From NCBI GenBank assembly GCA_964490015.1, contig CAZBBA010000012.1, positions 5,352 through 69,351 on the forward strand: a DNA stretch of 64,000 nt, in the 5' to 3' direction. Below the pieces are notes generated by a model, which searched no databases, was not told where the DNA came from, and saw only the letters and a program-made list of their open reading frames with translations. This stretch comes from Perlabentimonas sp964490015 (GTDB taxonomy: Bacteria > Bacteroidota > Bacteroidia > Bacteroidales > Tenuifilaceae). Below, one piece after another: positions 1 through 9,310 of this stretch (positions are counted from its first letter, which is position 1; the number at the start of each line of letters is the position of its first letter). The position numbers were made by a program, and so were the translations under genes.

Positions 1-503
1 ACACCGCGCTCAGCATCAATTTCTTCATCTTCGAAAGCGATATAGCTTGACCAGTCGTGCAGTATCAGAAGTGCCGAATCAATTATAGTTTCGCGTGTTA
101 GGGGCACATTGGATAGGTTGTAAGCAGTAACATCCTGTCCGGTAAATGCATTCACGTTGTGCCCAAATTTAACTCCAATATTCTCTAGAAAATTAAGAAC
201 TCCTTTATCGGGAAAATTAACGGTTCCATTAAAGGCCATATGCTCTGTGAAGTGAGCTAATCCATCCTGATCATCATCCTCGAGGATGGCTCCCACATTG
301 TGAACAATGTAAAACTCAGCCCGTTCCTTAGGCTCAGAATTTTTACGGATGTAATAGCGCATCCCATTATCGAGTTCACCAATTACAACTTTGGAATCAA
401 CTGGAAGAGGTGTATTCCAGTTAATAGTAGGTTGCTGCGCAATTACCCCTTGACTAACGAGGATAAAAGTCACTAGCAACGTTTTTAAACTTAAGTGTCT
501 CAT
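1..503 (-). CDS. M16 family (insulinase-like) zinc peptidase, N-terminal part, cut by the window edge
   Basis: The minus-strand frame opens with ATG at 503 and runs off the left edge without a stop. It begins with a signal peptide (MRHLSLKTLLVTFILVSQG) and a Gln-rich mature start, so it is exported. Around residue 88 it reads GLAHFTEHMAFNGT, the inverted zinc motif HxxEH of M16 metallopeptidases, with Thr where many members have Leu. About 167 residues are visible; Bacteroidota homologues are usually long (two or four M16 domains), so most of the gene lies outside. A TAnnTTTG box at 553-560 is about 45 bases upstream. Family call is firm; substrate is unknown. Confidence 0.88.
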   Translation of the reverse strand, partial: MRHLSLKTLLVTFILVSQGVIAQQPTINWNTPLPVDSKVVIGELDNGMRYYIRKNSEPKERAEFYIVHNVGAILEDDDQDGLAHFTEHMAFNGTVNFPDKGVLNFLENIGVKFGHNVNAFTGQDVTAYNLSNVPLTRETIIDSALLILHDWSSYIAFEDEEIDAERG

Positions 504-552
504 TACTTTAGGTTACGATTAATTGTTAAGGTTAATGTGAATTATTAGTAAA

Positions 553-560
553 CAAAGGTA
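553..560 (-). promoter_or_regulatory. Bacteroidota -7 box (TACCTTTG) for the M16 peptidase
   Basis: On the minus strand the sequence reads TACCTTTG, an exact match to TAnnTTTG. The implied transcript start is about 546, giving a leader of roughly 43 bases to the ATG at 503. No clear TTTG -33 box is visible at the right spacing. Confidence 0.5.
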
Positions 561-680
561 TTGACTTTGATCAATGCAATCGGTTTAATAGTGTTAAAAA
601 GTTAGAAAATGAAATAATTCTAGAAAGCCGGGAAGTATTTCAGGAGATAATTCCATTGAGGGAAATACGAAATAATAAAA

Positions 681-705
681 GGAGAGATGAACATGCCATC
701 TCTCC
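681..705 (-). terminator. Intrinsic terminator of pepD
   Basis: Nine-base arms (681-689 and 697-705, GGAGAGATG/CATCTCTCC) with a seven-base loop, followed on the minus strand by CTTTTATTATTT. It lies 25 bases past the pepD stop. Confidence 0.75.
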
Positions 706-729
706 TTCTCATATTGAAATTGCTATAAA

Positions 730-2190
730 TTACTTGTTTGGGGCATTCTTTAACACCTCAACCAGAAATTTCCAGAACATATCAACGGTATCGATCTTAA
801 CCTTCTCGTCGGGTGAGTGAGGGTAACGAATAGTTGGGCCAAACGAAATCATGTCGAAATTTGGGTAAACCCCGCCAAGTATTCCACACTCCAGTCCAGC
901 GTGAATTGCCTTAATCTCTGGAGTTTTTCCCCAATTATTCTTATAAACCTCAAGCATTGTTTTAAGGATTGCCGAGTCCATATTAGGCTTCCAGCCTGGA
1001 TATGCTCCTGAGAAAGAAACCTCTGCTCCCGCTAGTTCGAAAACCGATGCGATCTTCTCGGCAAGTGCTTCCTTGGCCGAATCGACAGAGCTACGAAGTA
1101 AACACTGCGCAAAAATAAACCCGTCCTTAGTAAACACGCGGGCAAGGTTAGTAGAGGTTTCCACTAGTCCTGGCATGGCATCGCTCATGCGAATAACTCC
1201 ATTGGGGCAACCAAAAACACCGCGAATAATTCCCCACTGGGCTTTTGTATCGATTACTGTTTTTTGCGCGTCAACCTTTTCAACGTCAAAGGTTAAATCG
1301 GGTTCAACAGCAGAAAATTCAGCCTTATAAACTGCAAGATGCTCTTTAACTGCTTTTTCCAGTAGTGAAATTTTATCGGCAGGAACACCAACAATAGCAA
1401 ACGCTTCGCGAGGTATTGCATTACGAAGACTACCACCATCGATGGAAGCAATACGGATTGAGAACGCCTTCTCGGCAAAACGTAAGAAACGGAAAAGTAA
1501 CTTTATGGAGTTGCCGCGTCCGGAGCTAATATCCATTCCAGAGTGACCACCCTTTAGGCCAGTAACCGCAAGTTTTACAAAAGAGTATCCTGCTGGTACA
1601 GCCTCTTCCTTGTACGAAAGTTTGATGTTTGCATCCATTCCACCTGCACAACCAACGTACAGCTCTCCTTCATCCTCTGAATCGAGGTTGATAAGAATAT
1701 CGCCTTTAAGTACGCCATGCTTAAGATTGAAAGCACCGGTCATGCCAGTTTCCTCATCGATGGTGAAAAGAGCCTCAACGGGGCCATGCACAAGCGATTT
1801 ATCCTCAAGAACCGCCATGGCTGCTGCAACGCCAATTCCGTTATCGGCTCCAAGCGTGGTTCCATTAGCTGTTATCCATTCGCCATCAATGTATGCTTCA
1901 ATTGGATCTTTCTCAAAATCGTGCTGCTTATCGCTATTTTTCTGGGGTACCATATCAAGATGCCCCTGTAGGATTATGCCCTTGCGATTCTCCATTCCTG
2001 GAGTGGCAGGCTTGCGGATTATCACATTACCAACCTCATCGACTATGGTTTCAAGGTTGTTATCCTTGCCAAACTTAACCACAAAATCTATTACAGCCTT
2101 CTCGTGCTTGGAGGGGCGTGGAATTTGGGTTAAGTTATAAAAATGCTTCCAAAGGGCATTGGGTTCTAAGCTTAAAATTGGATTGCTCAT
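730..2190 (-). CDS. pepD: Aminoacyl-histidine (Xaa-His) dipeptidase, M20 family
   Basis: Cytosolic dizinc dipeptidase that splits Xaa-His and other dipeptides, part of peptide catabolism. 486 residues, the usual PepD length. Metal-site motifs are all present: GHLDMVPQ (H77, D79), GADNGIG (bridging D116) and DEETGMTG (catalytic/metal Glu at 146-147). No signal peptide. The lid/dimerisation insertion typical of PepD lies between about residues 200 and 380 (GGHSGMDI opens it). It stands alone on the minus strand, with its own terminator at 681-705. The start at 2190 gives the normal N-terminus (LEPNALWKHF). Confidence 0.95.
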   Translation of the reverse strand: MSNPILSLEPNALWKHFYNLTQIPRPSKHEKAVIDFVVKFGKDNNLETIVDEVGNVIIRKPATPGMENRKGIILQGHLDMVPQKNSDKQHDFEKDPIEAYIDGEWITANGTTLGADNGIGVAAAMAVLEDKSLVHGPVEALFTIDEETGMTGAFNLKHGVLKGDILINLDSEDEGELYVGCAGGMDANIKLSYKEEAVPAGYSFVKLAVTGLKGGHSGMDISSGRGNSIKLLFRFLRFAEKAFSIRIASIDGGSLRNAIPREAFAIVGVPADKISLLEKAVKEHLAVYKAEFSAVEPDLTFDVEKVDAQKTVIDTKAQWGIIRGVFGCPNGVIRMSDAMPGLVETSTNLARVFTKDGFIFAQCLLRSSVDSAKEALAEKIASVFELAGAEVSFSGAYPGWKPNMDSAILKTMLEVYKNNWGKTPEIKAIHAGLECGILGGVYPNFDMISFGPTIRYPHSPDEKVKIDTVDMFWKFLVEVLKNAPNK

Positions 2191-2438
2191 TGTATTGATT
2201 ATTTTTAAAAATTAAACATATAATATAATGGTGTTAAAGATAGTTGATTTTAACGTGTATAATTTCCATTACCATGCAAAAAAACTATGTTTAACAATTA
2301 TTAAGGTTACCACGATTAGAGCAAATAACGATTTAAAAGGTTTACTTTGGGCTCAGTTTTTGCATCAACTTTTTGAAAACATTTTTATTTTAGCTTTGTT
2401 TACAAGTTATACGTTGATCATAATACTATTTATATATA

Positions 2439-2446
2439 TATATTTG
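2439..2446 (+). promoter_or_regulatory. -7 box (TATATTTG) for the thioredoxin-like gene
   Basis: Exact TAnnTTTG match 29 bases before the ATG at 2475; a weak -33 candidate (TTGA) sits at 2414-2417 with 21-base spacing. It falls inside a spurious reading frame at 2228-2461, arguing that this stretch is intergenic. Confidence 0.45.
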
Positions 2447-2474
2447 CATATATCAAACTAATCAATATACACCA

Positions 2475-3017
2475 ATGAAACAAGTTTTCTTTTTAGCGCT
2501 TGGAGTTTTAACTCTATCCCTCACCGCCTTCTCACAGAATCAGGAGGAAGCAAAAGTTAAGTGGTACACCTTTGAGGAGGCCGTAAAGTTGAATGAGGTA
2601 AATCCAAAGAAGATTTTTATTGATGTTTACACCGATTGGTGTAGCTGGTGCAAGGTGATGGATAAGGAGACCTTTAGCCACCCAGTAATTGCCGAATACC
2701 TTAACAAGCATTTTTACCCCGTTAAGTTTAACGCGGAATCGAAGGAACCTGTGAAATTTATGGGTAATGTGTTTGAGAATAATGGACAAGGTCGAAGAAG
2801 CCCTCACGGTCTGGCGGCAGCGCTGCTTCAGGGCAAAATGTCGTACCCATCGGTTGCCTATCTCGATGAAGACAACAAGCTGCTAACAGCCGTACCTGGA
2901 TACTATCCGCCTGAGCAAATGGAACCAATTCTTAAGTTCTTTGGCGGGAATCATTATAAAACCACAACCTGGGAAGCTTTCAGTAAGTCGTTTAAGGGAA
3001 GTGTGGTGAAAAAGTAA
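2475..3017 (+). CDS. Exported thioredoxin-fold protein with CxxC motif
   Basis: 180 residues: signal peptide (1 to about 20, ending TAFSQ), then a thioredoxin-like domain whose active site reads DWCSWCK (C56, C59). The segment around it (IDVYTDWCSWCKVMDKETF) resembles the thioredoxin_7/DUF255-like branch rather than classical thioredoxin. It probably works in the periplasm on disulfides of exported proteins. It is monocistronic, with a strong shared terminator at 3041-3082. The redox partner cannot be told from the sequence. Confidence 0.85.
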   Translation: MKQVFFLALGVLTLSLTAFSQNQEEAKVKWYTFEEAVKLNEVNPKKIFIDVYTDWCSWCKVMDKETFSHPVIAEYLNKHFYPVKFNAESKEPVKFMGNVFENNGQGRRSPHGLAAALLQGKMSYPSVAYLDEDNKLLTAVPGYYPPEQMEPILKFFGGNHYKTTTWEAFSKSFKGSVVKK

Positions 3018-3040
3018 TCTGTTCTAGTTCTTAGAATAAC

Positions 3041-3082
3041 AAAGGGAGGGCGATTTGGATAATCCTGAATCGCCCTCCCTTT
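3041..3082. terminator. Bidirectional terminator between convergent genes
   Basis: Perfect 15-base arms (3041-3055 and 3068-3082, core GGGAGGGCGATT) with a 12-base loop, A-run on the left and T-rich on the right. It serves the + gene ending at 3017 and the - gene ending at 3095. Confidence 0.85.
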
Positions 3083-3094
3083 GATTTTATAAAT

Positions 3095-4213
3095 CTAGTT
3101 CTTGAGTGAATTCAGATACCTTGAGGGCATACGAATAATTGGCCCAAATTGAAAAAAAGAAAGAGTTTGACTAAAGAAGTCAGATTTAGAATCGTGAATT
3201 CTTACACTAACCGGAACCGGAATTCGATAATAAATGGCATCGAAACGGGGCATCCCCTTTTCATCAGCATTTAATCGATCGAAAATTTCAACTCCACTCC
3301 ATTGTTCGGGTGCAGCAATTGAAACAAGAACCGGACTACCACTTAAATCGGACAAGGGTAAAACTCCCCTACTCTCTGAAAATCTGAATAGTATAGCAGA
3401 TGCATCCTTTTTTTGCCCATCGGGAGAGTAATCGAACCAGTAAGTTCCCACTGATGTGTGCGATTTGCCTGTAAAAAGAGTAAGGTACCCGGACTCTAAC
3501 CTAGATATTTCCTTTAATACAGCTTCTGCCGCTTTGCCCTCGGCAACAAAATCGGCATCGCCCGATAGAAGTTCAAAACGGCGCTTTCGAAGGGAGAAGA
3601 TGAAATCGGCTGCATCCTTAGCCTTCTCCTCTAGCGATTTTTCAACTACCATCGACTTGTGAACGGGCACCCTAACAAAGCTGCTATCCTGCAATACCCG
3701 CGTATAGTGTGTGGTTTGCTCAGCAGCAATAAAGGGGGTTGCGCTTAAATCGAGGAACTCCGATTCGGAGATAACATGTGGCTGCGCTTGGTATTTATGC
3801 TTCGACAAAGAATAACTCGCTGACGAGATAGGAATAACCAACCCTTCGTTGGTCACTTTTAGAAAACTAATATCAAACCCTTCCTCTGGCTCAACAACAA
3901 ACAGGGTCTGTAAATCGGCATGATTATGTGCAGTTACACTCACATGTGTGATTGCCCATGAATTTGATGGCGATGCAGAAATTCCCGATAAACCCAAATA
4001 TTTTTGTGCAAATCGTGCGTATGGGCCAGGCACAAAAGAAGTAAATTGTGCTTCCACTTTTACCTTTAAGCTGGTTTTGGGCAATGAGTAAATCAGTCCT
4101 TTAGGACTTAGACCTGAAGCCTCATCGGCAGGAACCACAGTAGAAATTGGCTTTTTAGCACAAGCCGAAAAAAGTAGTAGTAGGATTGACAAACCAAAAA
4201 ATATCTTCTTCAT
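3095..4213 (-). CDS. DUF4831 family lipoprotein
   Basis: 372 residues. A lipoprotein signal with lipobox LLFSAC puts the lipidated cysteine at residue 18. The early mature region (LIYSLPKTSLKVKVEAQ, then PGPYARFAQKYLGL) is the hallmark I associate with DUF4831, a Bacteroidota family of unknown function. No catalytic motif stands out. It is monocistronic, with a TATCTTTG box at 4267-4274 and a terminator at 3041-3082. The family call is from memory of its sequence pattern; function unknown. Confidence 0.7.
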   Translation of the reverse strand: MKKIFFGLSILLLLFSACAKKPISTVVPADEASGLSPKGLIYSLPKTSLKVKVEAQFTSFVPGPYARFAQKYLGLSGISASPSNSWAITHVSVTAHNHADLQTLFVVEPEEGFDISFLKVTNEGLVIPISSASYSLSKHKYQAQPHVISESEFLDLSATPFIAAEQTTHYTRVLQDSSFVRVPVHKSMVVEKSLEEKAKDAADFIFSLRKRRFELLSGDADFVAEGKAAEAVLKEISRLESGYLTLFTGKSHTSVGTYWFDYSPDGQKKDASAILFRFSESRGVLPLSDLSGSPVLVSIAAPEQWSGVEIFDRLNADEKGMPRFDAIYYRIPVPVSVRIHDSKSDFFSQTLSFFQFGPIIRMPSRYLNSLKN

Positions 4214-4266
4214 AGAAAAAAAGTTAATATCATCAATATTAATAATGGACTAAATTACTGTGGTTA

Positions 4267-4274
4267 CAAAGATA
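4267..4274 (-). promoter_or_regulatory. -7 box (TATCTTTG) for the DUF4831 gene
   Basis: Exact TAnnTTTG on the minus strand; implied start about 4260, leader about 47 bases. No convincing -33 box. Confidence 0.45.
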
Positions 4275-4327
4275 AACCAAGAAATACTGGCTATGGTACA
4301 CAAACGATAAAATAAAAGCAAAAAAAG

Positions 4328-5836
4328 TTAATGTGCTAGATAGGCAAATGCTTTTCCGATATGTTCAAGAATATCGGATGCTATTAGCGATTGCTCACTA
4401 ATGTGCTTCAATGCCAAATCACCTGCTAGCCCATGAATGTAAACGCCCAAAACACTTGCATCCGAAGGTGAGTATCCTTGCGAAAGCAAGGATACAATAA
4501 TGCCAGTTAGCACATCTCCTGAACCTGCTGTTGCCATGCCCGGGTTGCCAGTGCTATTAAAAATGACTGCTCCACTTGGACAAATAACCTGAGAATGTGC
4601 TCCTTTTATGATTATTACTATTTCAAATTTTGATGCCATTTGAATTGCAACCTGCATTCGCTCGTAGCTGGTATTCTGTTTACCAAACAAACGGTTAAAC
4701 TCTCCAATGTGAGGCGTTAATATTGTACCCATTGGCAAGGTTGATATCAGGTCGGGATAGCTAGCAAGGATATTTAATCCATCAGCATCAATAATCAAAG
4801 GCCGTTCAATTATTGAAATTAGATCCCTAATAGCATTAACAGTTTGGGGATGCTGTCCTATTCCAGGGCCTAATGCAACTGCAGAAAACCGATTTAACTC
4901 CTCTACTCCGGTGAGGAAAAAGTCATTCTGGTCAGTATCGGCTATAGCCTCGGGAACTGAACATTGCAGAATTGTATATCCAAGTTTGGGAATATGTGTA
5001 GTTACCAGGCCAACTCCTGCTCTTAGGCAAGCTCTTGTTGAAAGAACTGCTGCCCCCATCATTCCATAACTTCCGGCAACTACCAAGGCATGACCAAACG
5101 TACCTTTATGACTATACTTTGAGCGTTTTAAAATCAAACTTCTCACAAATTCTGTATCAACAAAACGGTAAGGAGTTTCTGTTTCCTCTATAATCTGCTG
5201 ATGAAGCTTAATATCGATTATATGCCAATTACCTATAAATTCCTCATTTTCGGGTAGAAAGAAGCTAATCTTTGGAAATTGCAGCGTTAATGTAAAATGA
5301 GCTCTTACAACTGCATTGGGATTGGGGTATGGATTTTGCTCCCCAAATAGACCTGAGGGAATATCGATTGCAATAACCTCAGCTTTCGATGAATTTATAT
5401 GCTCTACCAGACTTGCTGCAATATCACTCAAAGGGCGAGTTAAACCCGATCCAAAAAGAGCATCAATTACAATACTATCACAAAGAATATCTGGAATTGA
5501 GGAATTACTATCAATAAAAATTGGGGTAATAATACCCTGAGCATTCAACCTCTGAATATTTATCTTTAAATCTTCTGAGTATTCGCTTGCCGATAAAACA
5601 TATAGCCCGACGTCAAAACCCTCTTGCGCTAGCATTCGTGCAATAGCGACCCCATCGCCCCCATTGTTACCCGGTCCAGCAAAAACAATAAATCTCTTCT
5701 CATTAGGGTAATTCTTTACTATCCATTCAAACAATCTACTTGCTGCGCGTTCCATTAGATCGATGGATGCGATGGGTTCATGGTCAATGGTGTAAGCATC
5801 GATTTGCCTAATCTTATCACTGGTAAAAACCTTCAT
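4328..5836 (-). CDS. nnr: Bifunctional NAD(P)HX epimerase / ADP-dependent NAD(P)HX dehydratase
   Basis: Repairs hydrated NADH and NADPH: the N-terminal YjeF_N domain interconverts R and S hydrates, and the C-terminal ribokinase-like domain dehydrates the S form using ADP. The epimerase motif AGPGNNGGDG is at about residues 53-62. The dehydratase carries GSYGMMGAAVLSTRA and the anion-hole/catalytic stretch NPGMATAGSGDVLTG near residue 431. The open frame extends to a TTG at 5860, but ATG at 5836 fits the family N-terminus (MKVFTSDKIRQIDAYT). A -7 box at 5858-5865 would place transcription start inside the longer version, so 5836 is preferred (502 residues). Confidence 0.93.
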   Translation of the reverse strand: MKVFTSDKIRQIDAYTIDHEPIASIDLMERAASRLFEWIVKNYPNEKRFIVFAGPGNNGGDGVAIARMLAQEGFDVGLYVLSASEYSEDLKINIQRLNAQGIITPIFIDSNSSIPDILCDSIVIDALFGSGLTRPLSDIAASLVEHINSSKAEVIAIDIPSGLFGEQNPYPNPNAVVRAHFTLTLQFPKISFFLPENEEFIGNWHIIDIKLHQQIIEETETPYRFVDTEFVRSLILKRSKYSHKGTFGHALVVAGSYGMMGAAVLSTRACLRAGVGLVTTHIPKLGYTILQCSVPEAIADTDQNDFFLTGVEELNRFSAVALGPGIGQHPQTVNAIRDLISIIERPLIIDADGLNILASYPDLISTLPMGTILTPHIGEFNRLFGKQNTSYERMQVAIQMASKFEIVIIIKGAHSQVICPSGAVIFNSTGNPGMATAGSGDVLTGIIVSLLSQGYSPSDASVLGVYIHGLAGDLALKHISEQSLIASDILEHIGKAFAYLAH

Positions 5837-5857
5837 TACTATTGCTTTGGATGCAAA

Positions 5858-5865
5858 CAAATATA
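5858..5865 (-). promoter_or_regulatory. -7 box (TATATTTG) for nnr; fixes its start codon
   Basis: Exact TAnnTTTG on the minus strand. Implied transcription start is about 5851, downstream of the alternative TTG at 5860 and 15 bases before the ATG at 5836. Confidence 0.5.
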
Positions 5866-5953
5866 AAGCTTATTTTATGAATAATGTCGATAGAATATTC
5901 AAGTAAAAACTACATATTATTACTAAATTGCAACCAAATAAAAAAATACAATA

Positions 5954-6166
5954 ATGCAAACGTTTATACTTGAGGGTGAGTATATCCCGCTGATTCAACT
6001 ACTGAAGGTAACCCGAGTTGCCCAGAGCGGTGGTGAAGCTCAAGTACTGGTTGAGGAAGGGCTAGTTAAAGTAAATGGCAACCTTGAAAGCAGGAAAAGG
6101 GCTAAGTTAAGACCGGGAGATATTGTAGAACTAGATAATGTAAAAATTAGGATTTCCAATAAATAG
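5954..6166 (+). CDS. Small S4-domain RNA-binding protein (YbcJ/RlbA-like)
   Basis: 70 residues forming essentially one S4 domain, with the core LIQLLKVTRVAQSGGEAQ, then VNGNLESRKRAKLRPGD. This is the alpha-L RNA-binding fold of the short free-standing YbcJ/RlbA-type proteins, which bind structured RNA, probably in ribosome-related roles. It is first in a + strand run; the next gene starts 82 bases on. Family call firm; RNA target unknown. Confidence 0.88.
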   Translation: MQTFILEGEYIPLIQLLKVTRVAQSGGEAQVLVEEGLVKVNGNLESRKRAKLRPGDIVELDNVKIRISNK

Positions 6167-6248
6167 TTGGCATCAAATATGCTTACTGCTGAATATCATA
6201 CGATCTATAAAGAATCACCCTAGGCTCAAATTATTCATTTGATCTTCA

Positions 6249-7871
6249 ATGAAAAAGGGAATTTTCATAGCAATCATAACAACTTGTTTTCTGACGCTAA
6301 ACGGTCAGGATAAATACTTTGTGGAATTTATTGATAAAAAAGGAACCCCCTATACCATTGAAAATCCAATGGAGTTTCTAACAGATAGGGCCATAGAAAG
6401 GCGAGTAAAGCAGAAGATTCTCGTTTCGGAAAGCGATCTTCCAGTTACCCCAACCTACATTCACAATCTAAAATCGACTGGAGCAAAGGTGCTTTACTCA
6501 TTAAAATGGTTCAATGGAGTTGTTGTGGAGATTGATAATCCAGAAGTACTAAACGAAATAACCAGTTTGAGTTTTGTATCTTCCACTAAAAAGATTTTCG
6601 AGAGTGGTGCCAAGAAAACTGCAACTCCCGAGGAGGAGATTTTTGCAGCTTACAAATCAAAAAAGGATCAACAGGATTTCTACAGCTATGGAAGTTCAGC
6701 AAATCAAATAAAAATGCTTAGTGGCCATAACTTGCACAATATGGGTTTCAGAGGGCAAGGTATTACCATAGCAGTACTTGACGGCGGTTTTTACAAAGCC
6801 GATATCCTGCCGGCATTCGATAGCCTTTGGATTAATGAAAGAATAGTTCACACTCATGATTTTGTTAATCCCCATTCCGATATATACCAGGAGCATTCCC
6901 ACGGAATGCTGGTTTTATCGGTAATGGCCTCGAATATTCCTGATCAACTTGTGGGCGCTGCACCTGAGGCAAATTATGTTCTTATCCGCTGCGAGGACAC
7001 ATCATCGGAACAAATTATTGAGGAGTACAACTGGGCTGCTGCTGCTGAACTTGCCGACAGTCTTGGCGTTGATATTATCAACTCATCGCTAGGATACTAC
7101 GATTACGATGCAACCTGGCAAAGTCATAGCTACGCAAACATGGATGGCAATACAACGCCAATTGCAAAAGCAGCAAATATAGCCGCCGAAAAAGGGATGC
7201 TAGTTGTAGCTAGTGCAGGCAACGAGGCCACAAATAGCTGGAAATATATCATTACTCCCGCCGATGCCATGGGAAGCGTTGCTGTTGGTGCAGTAAACGC
7301 CAATGGCGCATACGTAAATTTCAGCTCCATTGGCCCTTCGGCTGATGGGCGAATAAAACCCGATGTGGCAGCGCAGGGTTACAGAACTGCAGTGCAGGCA
7401 ACAAACGGAAATATTGGAACAGCCGATGGCACATCACTTTCTGCACCAATAGTATCGGGGTTGGCCGCTTGTCTTTGGCAAGCATTACCTTCTCTAACGG
7501 CACAGGAACTTATGAGTAAAATTATTAAATCGGCCGATTCATATGCAAACCCAAACTATTTGAAGGGTTATGGTATACCAAACTTTTTAGTTGCAATGGA
7601 TAGTTTGCCCCAGTCAGTAAATAAGGATCGACTTATAATCTTCCCCAATCCGAGCCAAAATAGGGTTAAAATTAAGCTCCCCCTACCCGTCAACACCCAA
7701 TACTCTGTTCTTCTAGCAACTATAAGTGGGGTTATAGTTCATTTCGAGGAATCGAAATCTATATCGCTTGAGCACACAATTCAATTACCCAGCACCTTAC
7801 CCTCGGGCATTTACCTTGTTCAACTCACTAGCCATTTCGGGACAAGCGTGGGTAAACTAGTGAAGATTTAG
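6249..7871 (+). CDS. Secreted S8 subtilisin-like protease with T9SS type A sorting tail
   Basis: 540 residues: signal peptide (ending LTLNGQD), a prodomain-like region to about 150, an S8 catalytic domain, and a C-terminal sorting domain. Catalytic residues are D178 (LDGGFY), H218 (HSHGM, with Met where HGT is usual) and S396 (DGTSLSAP). The tail has the type A pattern: FPNPSQNRVKI, then GIYLVQL, ending GKLVKI. T9SS substrates cross the outer membrane and become surface-attached or released, so this supports a functional T9SS elsewhere in the genome. It ends six bases before xseA, so the two are probably co-transcribed. Confidence 0.92.
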   Translation: MKKGIFIAIITTCFLTLNGQDKYFVEFIDKKGTPYTIENPMEFLTDRAIERRVKQKILVSESDLPVTPTYIHNLKSTGAKVLYSLKWFNGVVVEIDNPEVLNEITSLSFVSSTKKIFESGAKKTATPEEEIFAAYKSKKDQQDFYSYGSSANQIKMLSGHNLHNMGFRGQGITIAVLDGGFYKADILPAFDSLWINERIVHTHDFVNPHSDIYQEHSHGMLVLSVMASNIPDQLVGAAPEANYVLIRCEDTSSEQIIEEYNWAAAAELADSLGVDIINSSLGYYDYDATWQSHSYANMDGNTTPIAKAANIAAEKGMLVVASAGNEATNSWKYIITPADAMGSVAVGAVNANGAYVNFSSIGPSADGRIKPDVAAQGYRTAVQATNGNIGTADGTSLSAPIVSGLAACLWQALPSLTAQELMSKIIKSADSYANPNYLKGYGIPNFLVAMDSLPQSVNKDRLIIFPNPSQNRVKIKLPLPVNTQYSVLLATISGVIVHFEESKSISLEHTIQLPSTLPSGIYLVQLTSHFGTSVGKLVKI

Positions 7872-7877
7872 TGTAGG

Positions 7878-9263
7878 ATGGATAAAAAAATTACCTTTTC
7901 GCTTTTTGAAGTTAGCCAACGGATCAAAAACGCTTTAGAATTGGAGTTTCCAACTACCGTTTGGATTGTTGGAGAGATAAGTGAAATTAAGGAAAACCCC
8001 TCGGGACACTGTTACCTTGAACTAGTTGAGAAAGATACGGACAACGATCAGCCGAAGGCTAAAGCCCGAGCAACTATTTGGTCTCGCAGCTTCAGAATGA
8101 TTAAACCCTTTTTTGAGACATCAACGGGCCGACGATTAGGTGCAGGTATAAAGGTATTAGTTCAATGCGTAATAAATTATCATCCATTGTATGGGTTATC
8201 TGTCAACATTGTTGATATAGATCCAACCTTTACCATTGGCGACCTCGAGATGGTTAGGCAACAAACAATCAATCGCCTTATTGCCGAAGGCGTAATGGGG
8301 ATGAATAATGAGATTCCTTTGCCTCTACTTCCAAAACGAATAGCTGTAATTTCCTCACCAACAGCAGCAGGTTTCGAAGATTTTGCCAATCAACTACACA
8401 ACAATTCGTATGGATATGCTTTTTTTGTAAAACTTTTTGCTGCCTCAATGCAGGGCGATAAGGCTGAGGAATCAATTATTAACGCCCTAGAAAGAATAAA
8501 TGAATCGGTCGACATGTGGGATATTGTTGCCATTATTCGGGGAGGCGGATCACAAATAGATCTTGGTTGCTTCGATAACTACAACTTAGCCAATAATATT
8601 GCGCAATTCCCCATTCCCGTGGTGACAGGAATTGGCCACGAAAAAGATGTTTCCATTGCCGATATGGTTGCCCACACCCGGCTTAAAACGCCAACCGCGG
8701 TTGCTGAGTTTTTTATTAATCAATTTGTCAATGCTGAGAATTGGCTTATGGAAGCAAACGATGATTTCACCGATGCAGTGAAACATGTTGTAGGATTGAA
8801 CGTTCAAACCCTTAGTAAAATCAGCAACCGAATAATTCCCTCAGTTATAAGATCAACACAATATGAGAATATTCGATTACAAAAAATAATTCACAGTAAT
8901 CACGAGGAAGCAACAAAGTTCTTGGGCAAAAGCAATCTAATCTTAAACAAGTTTACTAATCGATTCAACATTCACGTTAAACTTGCCATAGGTAAAAAGA
9001 ATCAAGAACTAAAGCAATACAAAAAGTGGTTAATGCTTGAACCAAAAACAAAACTTGGTATCCTAACAAATGAATTGAAACAGATAGAGAGAAACCTGCA
9101 CTCCGTTGATCCGAAAAACGTTCTTAAAAGGGGGTTCTCAATAACCTTGTACAAAGGTAAGCCCCTTAAAAATGGACATGATATAAACCCCAGCGATGAG
9201 GTAGAAACCATTCTTTGCACCGGAAAATTGGTAAGTGTAGTAAAAGAAGTAAAAAGGCAATAA
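7878..9263 (+). CDS. xseA: Exodeoxyribonuclease VII large subunit
   Basis: Catalytic subunit of exonuclease VII, which degrades single-stranded DNA from both ends. 461 residues. The OB-fold region opens with FEVSQRIKNALE, then VWIVGEISEIK. The conserved core reads IRGGGSQIDLGCFDNYNLA and TGIGHEKDVSIADMVAHTR, followed by a long helical C-terminal region that holds the small subunits. It begins seven bases after the subtilase stop. Its partner xseB is not adjacent but 5.1 kb downstream, past two sensor kinases. Confidence 0.96.
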   Translation: MDKKITFSLFEVSQRIKNALELEFPTTVWIVGEISEIKENPSGHCYLELVEKDTDNDQPKAKARATIWSRSFRMIKPFFETSTGRRLGAGIKVLVQCVINYHPLYGLSVNIVDIDPTFTIGDLEMVRQQTINRLIAEGVMGMNNEIPLPLLPKRIAVISSPTAAGFEDFANQLHNNSYGYAFFVKLFAASMQGDKAEESIINALERINESVDMWDIVAIIRGGGSQIDLGCFDNYNLANNIAQFPIPVVTGIGHEKDVSIADMVAHTRLKTPTAVAEFFINQFVNAENWLMEANDDFTDAVKHVVGLNVQTLSKISNRIIPSVIRSTQYENIRLQKIIHSNHEEATKFLGKSNLILNKFTNRFNIHVKLAIGKKNQELKQYKKWLMLEPKTKLGILTNELKQIERNLHSVDPKNVLKRGFSITLYKGKPLKNGHDINPSDEVETILCTGKLVSVVKEVKRQ

Positions 9264-9310
9264 CCTTGGAAAAATTAATATATATGATTATATTTCCCAA
9301 AACAATACTC

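Noticed and set aside
2228..2461. 77-codon + strand frame between pepD and the thioredoxin-like gene
   Set aside because: Very AT-rich, low-complexity end, contains a consensus promoter box for the next gene, and resembles no protein family.
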